From Acanthococcus lagerstroemiae (taxonomy: Eukaryota; Arthropoda; Insecta; Hemiptera; Eriococcidae), in the NCBI GenBank assembly GCA_031841125.1, contig CM063111.1:35042955-35106954 (forward strand): a DNA stretch of 64,000 bases, written 5' to 3'. The position numbers and the translations under genes were made by a program. Below the pieces are notes generated by a model that did no database searches, was not told the origin of the DNA, and saw only the letters and a program-made list of their open reading frames with translations. Below are positions 59,516-64,000 of this stretch, piece after piece (position 1 is the first letter of the stretch; every line of letters begins with the position of its first letter).

Positions 59516-60944
59516 TATCGTCCACACTTTCTGATTTCTAAAATTATGTCAAAAATTACAAAAATTGGACAAAACTGTGATCTAAAGACCAAAAAGGTCA
59601 CAAAATCTTTCTCATGATCGGGCATTTTTTTTTCAAATGATCTTTCGATTTGGATCCGTGATCTTTTCTTAATATTTCAAATAATCAGCAGATCATGATC
59701 TCAGATCGTTATCTTGCCTATCTTTGAAAAAGAGGAAGAAATTTAGAATAAAATCTAATTCTCGGCGAGGGTTTAAAGAGGTGTTCGGGAGCTAAACCTG
59801 TGAGCCCTCTTCAGCTCTCGATTCGGTCGAGTTCAGCTCAAATCTACACAAGGTATGTCGGATAGTCGTAAATAAGAATGCAGGTAGGGCATTTATGGCT
59901 GACCACGTGACCAATATGTACATATGCACCTCCGGGTTCACATGGCCTGGGATTCCTGCGGCTTGCAGTTATTCTCATCCGTCCAACAATTATATACGAA
60001 AATTATTCAACGCGATGGAATTACTAATATTTTATAGGTACACGAAAATCGGTTCTCGTAACCTCATAGGTTCCTTTTCACCATTTTACAATTAAGATGA
60101 ACGCGCCGATAATTTTCCATAATGAATCAAACTGTCAATACTCTTCAACCGTGGTGAATAAAGTTATACTATTTTGTGGATAGCAAGACGGGCACAGTTC
60201 ATTAACATCTTTGTGTGAAGTTTTTTCTCTCCATCTCTGTCTCGCATTCGACTCGCCATGTTAAGAGGAATATTGTTGGAAAAAGAGCACTGAAGCGGAG
60301 GCGATCGGAGTGGGTGTCATCCGTTTCACTCTTCGACTCACCACGATGTTGTGTTTTTTTTTCTCTCTCTCTCTTCTCTCTTACCAATGTTACAGGCCAT
60401 CGATTAAGGATGGGTGTCGGTGGGTATTGGGCGATGATGGTTGTCGAGGTGGTGCTCTATGGTTGACTGGTGCAGACGCGGCACGATAGGAATGTTCTCA
60501 CGACCACGAGCCTTCGATAGCCATGTCATTCACCGAAACGCACGCTGGTACTGTGAGGGCCGGCAACCCTGTGTCCGTTACACGTCGAGAATATTCAACT
60601 TTTTTTCTTCTCTTGTTCACTTCTACAGGTCTTCGAAGTGGACATCTCGACGTTACAACCAAAATTTCTGGATAACGCGTTCCAGCGTACATTATATCGC
60701 TTCGGCAGTTTCCAAAGATGGTAATGAATGAAACTAGATTCTAAACTGGTTGGAGTTGGAGGAATATGAAGCAAGTTCAGGGTAACTGGAAGCAGGGTGT
60801 CTCAAGTACGTGAACCCTCTTCAGCCGAAAAGTAAGCAACTCATCTTGGCAACGAGTGAATATGTTTACCTGGTGTTACATTTAAAGGAGCAAATATATG
60901 TATGTCATCATTTTCTCAGCATTGTCAATAGACTCAGGGTAGCC
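59516..60944. other. GATC-rich repeat, then a CpG-normal patch (60180-60740)
   Basis: gatcatgatc / tgatct words to about 59720. At 60180-60740 the composition is CpG-normal. A plus-strand polypyrimidine run followed by ttaccaatgttacag (about 60380-60396) looks like a splice acceptor, but no matching coding exon follows. Could be non-coding RNA or chance. Confidence 0.35.
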
Positions 60945-61245
60945 ACTTTCTGGAAACTGGAAAAAGTCAGAGAATTCTGTTAGGCGGGAAAAGTTGGGGA
61001 AAAGTCAGGGAATTGCTATAATTTTGATTAAAATCAGAAAACTTTTTCAGAATAATGAGAATTAAAGAATATACATTATTTTTCAATAATAAATGTCAGC
61101 GTAATGTGTAATCACTTATTTCTTTCACGAAGTATTCTCAAAGCTGTGTACAATACTAGCAGAAAAAATGTCAAGGAAAATTTGAAAAATTGATCTGAAA
61201 AACCAGGAAAAGTCCGGGAAAATCCTCCTAAGGGTACATTAAACC
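60945..61245. repeat. AAAAGTCAGGGAATT-type element
   Basis: Starts cagggtagccactttctgga and carries gaaaaagtcagagaatt, gaaaagtcagggaatt, gaaaaccaggaaaagtccgg. Related in wording to the 26.9-kb element. The right end is not defined. Confidence 0.5.
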
Positions 61246-61254
61246 TGGTGGAAC

Positions 61255-61385
61255 TTTTTGGTAATTAGAAAACAGCTACGAGAACCACTGAAAAAAAAAC
61301 CACCACAATCCGGTTCAGAGGGTATTCACAAAATCGATTTTGGTTTAAAATTTTCATATCATTTCAGTTTTCTATAAGAATTATA
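61255..61385 (-). repeat. Dispersed repeat B, partial inverted copy
   Basis: On the minus strand: ttcttatagaaaactgaaat, atgaaaatttt, aaaatcgattttgtgaatac, ctgaaccggatt. Matches the first half of 62640-62995. Confidence 0.7.
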
Positions 61386-61805
61386 GTCGCTGTCAGGCCG
61401 AGTGGATAACGTGCCCTATTCGCAATCCTTGCGTCTCGGGTTTGAAGCCCACCAAAGCAGGAAAGCTAGTGCTATTCGAATACACCCCCGCTAACTTTCT
61501 AGCGAACTCAGCAACAACAGTATCAGTCGAGGTGGAAAGATAACGCGTCCTACAACCTCCGAACGAACAGGGCACTACAATCGCAGGGCATGTTACCGCC
61601 GGACCTAAAAAGACTGATACTGGTGTGTGCACGTCGTGGCTAGCTTACTCAACGTTGTGCAAACACGCGGCTAGTAAGCGAACTGCGGCTGCACTACCGT
61701 GGGGAAAGCAACGGCAAACTACTCCGACTAAACCCTGCCCAGGAAAGTCGCGCGTGAGAAACCGCAATCGCTAACATCCGGCAACGGGTACGGCACCTGA
61801 TTTTT
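61386..61805 (+). mobile_element. Second tRNA-derived SINE family
   Basis: The head has gtcaggccgagtggataacg (A-box region) and tctcgggtttgaagccc (B-box region), again class II tRNA-like. The long body with ccgtggggaaagcaacggca and aaccctgcccaggaaagtcg differs from the 20.6-kb family. It ends near a T-rich stretch. The 61393-61632 minus open frame is a shadow. Target duplication not found. Confidence 0.7.
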
Positions 61806-62639
61806 TTGATTTTTGATAAAAATTATTCTCTGGGCCCACCGATTTTTTCGCGGTAACCGATTCCCGCCTTCATACCATTCAGACATACTCCTTAGCCTCA
61901 TTCCTATCTATTTTGGTTTTTGAGCTCAAAAATTTCGATAAATTCAATGTTTTACATCGGAAGTTACAATTTTCAAATTTTATTGTATGTATCGTTACTC
62001 TTAATGTGCATAATTGGTTGAAGTATATAATTTAATTGAAATTCCCACTAGTTTCTGGCCCCTAATTTCTACCCTTACGAAGTATTCGGCTAAAAATTTT
62101 GGCGATCTTTAATTTTTGTCTGTTTACATCACAATTCGACGTTTTAATCTGGTTACTTTGAAAGAACGCCTACCAAGAGCTATGAATTGCGAGAATCCAA
62201 TATTTTCATTATTTTTGGTCTTTGTTTGATGTTCTTTGAAGTCTACAAGGCCGAAATTTCAAATGAGGTGTAGACAAATCAAAATTGCAGACTTTTTTAC
62301 ATTTCACCCGGATCCGTCCGATAAGAGAAGGAATGAAGGGCAGAAAATTGGTTAGTATTTTGCAAATTTATACACTTTAACTGATTACACACATTAACGG
62401 TAATACATCTATCATTCCAATTTGTAGAAAGCAAGGGGCCAAGGGGCTGAGCTTTCTGATCAGTTCGTTTACTCCTTTCCAAATTTCCTACTGATATTAA
62501 AGAAATTGTGAGGAAAAAAAACTTTTGGATCATTTTTTCGTATAATTTTTTCAAAATATAAATTCCAATTATATTTATCAAAATTAACTCAAAAACTAAA
62601 ATCGATAGGAGGCTAATAAGTATTACTAAAGAGTAGGAA
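61806..62639. other. Non-coding intronic DNA
   Basis: AT-rich, no gene or clear repeat. Confidence 0.45.
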
Positions 62640-62995
62640 GGGAGAATTGTTTACCACAAAAAAATTGTTGGGTCCACCGGACAGTTCTTATGGAAAACTG
62701 AAAAAATATGAAAACTGTTGCACATAGTTTCCAATAAAATCGATTTTGTGAAGTCTCAGTTAATCTGGTTATGGTATTTTTTCCAGTAGTTGCTGTAACT
62801 GTCTTTTATTATTACTAAACAGCTCTACCAGTCTATCAGTAACCCTGAAAAAAATTTCTTACAATGCTGTACATAATTTCTTCACATGCGCACAGCCCCT
62901 TCAAATGTAAGAGTTGATGAACGTATCTACACGTTAGTAGGATGAGTTGCCTCTTTACCCAGGTCGAGGAGTTGCGTACTTGAAACACCCTACAT
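62640..62995 (+). repeat. Dispersed repeat B, copy 2
   Basis: ttcttatggaaaactgaaaa, aaaatcgattttgtgaagtc, cagccccttcaaatgtaaga, tatctacacgttag and gaaacacccta parallel 46690-47040 in order. Confidence 0.75.
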
Positions 62996-63390
62996 ACAGC
63001 TTCTGTATTGACCTTCTAAAGAGAAAAAAACTGAATGATTGCCCAGCGGAGAAGTGACGGTCTCGTGGTGCTAGTATCTATGTAGGGTGTTTAACGAAGT
63101 GAGGGTGATATTTCAGCAAAAGGTAAGGTAGGACGAGTACATATAAAAGTTTCAACTAAACACGAACCCAATTATCAAGAATGGCAATGAAGCTAAGGGT
63201 TCCCAACAGTAAGAGAATTTCGAATTCTCACGCCGAACCCTGGTTATCGATGTTGTTTTCCCAATGAAATAACAGAAATCCTGCTTCGACAGGGGCTGCG
63301 GCCAGTATCATCACATACACTTTTTGCAAACCCTTGAAGCGACGATTGCCAAGTATCTCTCATTTTTCTCGAATTTTAAATAACCATTAC
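62996..63390. other. Intron next to the cnc exon
   Basis: No coding frame; the donor of the exon opens it on the minus strand. A CpG-containing patch lies at about 63200-63350. Confidence 0.5.
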
Positions 63391-63624
63391 CTGTTCTGAT
63401 GAGATTCCTTCACGATTCGAGGTCGCTGTAACATTTCTCGGTACCGCATCTTCCGAGGGATTTGTAAATTGCGGCGTCAGTGAAGACGAGCCATCCGGGG
63501 CGTAAGGTTCGTCCGGCGGTGTCGCACTACTGCTACGACTAGGTACATCTTCGGTTTCCTCCAGAAATTCGCCACTCGCCACGTCCACATCGTACTTCCA
63601 CAATGTTTCTATGAGATCCAAATC
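63391..63624 (-). CDS. cnc: cap'n'collar (CncC/NRF2-family) internal exon, Neh2/DLG region
   Basis: Partial gene: one internal exon of 78 codons. It opens with DLDLIETLWKYDVDV, matching the start of the Neh2 domain of CNC-bZIP stress-response transcription factors, where a D-(L/M)-(D/E)-L-I-(D/E)-x-L-W-(K/R)-Q-D-(I/V)-D-L-G block is the weak (DLG) contact for the Keap1 repressor. The rest is a Ser/Pro/Thr/Glu-rich linker (SRSSSATPPDEP and onward), typical of disordered activation regions. The acceptor is tttattgtgttcgcag|GATTTG at 63625-63626 and the donor is GAACAG|gtaatgg at 63390-63389, so the exon is phase 0 at both ends. The family protein acts in the nucleus with small Maf to switch on detoxification and antioxidant genes. 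Oddity: the canonical QDVDLG is YDVDVA here. Upstream exons lie beyond the right edge; the bZIP exons are not in the window unless far to the left. Family assignment is strong; which isoform is unknown. Confidence 0.86.
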
Positions 63625-64000
63625 CTGCGAACACAATAAAATTCGGTTTATTTATTTCAACTGTCAGCTCAAAAAAGTCACGCTGGGTTTCATATAATAA
63701 TATTTTCGAGTATTACTTATAACGCCCTCGGGGCGCATATATAACGAAATAAGACGGTGAACTAATTTATCTAAGAAGTTATTCACGACAGCCATTTACT
63801 GAACACGAACACAGAGCACAGCATAGTGTAGTTACCTCTCGACATTTGTTTATAATTTTTATATAGGTCCACGTAATCATATTTGAGTTGCATCATCGTA
63901 TACATTCACTACCAATAAATATTGAATTCTATGAATCAAGGAGCCTAGCTTCATCTCTTTCCGCTGAGAAAAGAAAGTGTTGGACAGGTTACCACCAAAA
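63625..64000. other. Intron upstream of the cnc exon
   Basis: On the minus strand it ends in attttattgtgttcgcag. No upstream exon is visible before the window edge. A weak TATA-like region with ATGTCGAG|gtaact at about 63835-63850 was considered and not accepted. Confidence 0.5.

Noticed and set aside
60340..60400. Plus-strand splice acceptor of a hidden gene
   Set aside because: A pyrimidine run and AG are present, but no coding exon, donor partner or domain follows.
61388..61460. tRNA gene
   Set aside because: Head only, with a degenerate B-box and a long repetitive body; SINE.
63835..63860. ATGTCGAG|gtaact as an alternative first exon of cnc
   Set aside because: Joining it to the 63.4-kb exon gives an immediate stop, and no convincing promoter is seen.

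Overview
This is eukaryotic, almost certainly insect, intronic DNA. It is AT-rich and has no dense open reading frames. It is packed with decayed non-LTR retrotransposons (RTE-type, an I-like element with an RNase H domain, an R1-like copy), short hAT-type MITEs with 8-bp target duplications, fold-back elements and tRNA-derived SINEs. No prokaryotic gene, RNA gene or CRISPR array is visible. I cannot name the species.

The one host gene I recognise lies on the minus strand. A 234-nt exon at 63391-63624 (phase 0 in, phase 0 out, good splice sites) reads DLDLIETLWKYDVDV and onward. This is the hallmark Neh2/DLG region of cap'n'collar (cnc/CncC, the NRF2 family). Two further minus-strand exon candidates lie far downstream in transcription order: 50155-50276 (acidic, with TDDLLDSDPWLG) and 8331-8390 (SGEFRLLDG across the junction). 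They join in phase with the first exon if one base in a five-A run of the middle exon is an assembly error or polymorphism. On that reading most of the window is two cnc introns, about 13 kb and about 42 kb, filled with mobile DNA. The first exon is solid; the other two are inference.

Layout. 0-5 kb: truncated RTE LINE, a palindromic fold-back, and a large inverted-repeat element among GAGCCGG-like low-complexity DNA. 8-13.5 kb: candidate exon, fold-back, and a field of degenerate copies of one dispersed unit. 16-21 kb: hAT MITE with perfect target duplication, an inverted pair of a dispersed repeat, several palindromes, and a full-length tRNA-type SINE with a 13-bp target duplication. 22-31 kb: I-like, R1-like and RTE LINEs. 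33-36 kb: two RTE LINE pieces, one invaded by a SINE tail. 38-45 kb: MITEs (hAT, mariner-like, others), a tandemly duplicated MITE end, and an inverted SINE. 46-63 kb: dispersed repeats, three large fold-back or inverted-terminal-repeat elements, more MITEs and a second SINE type. 63.4 kb: the cnc exon.

Between the repeats are patches with ordinary CpG content and no repeat signature (about 6.1-7.1, 14.1-15.0, 21.0-21.9, 27.5-28.6, 37.3-38.1, 45.0-46.1, 60.2-60.7 kb). In an intron of a regulatory gene these are the natural candidates for enhancers or alternative first exons, but nothing in them proves it.
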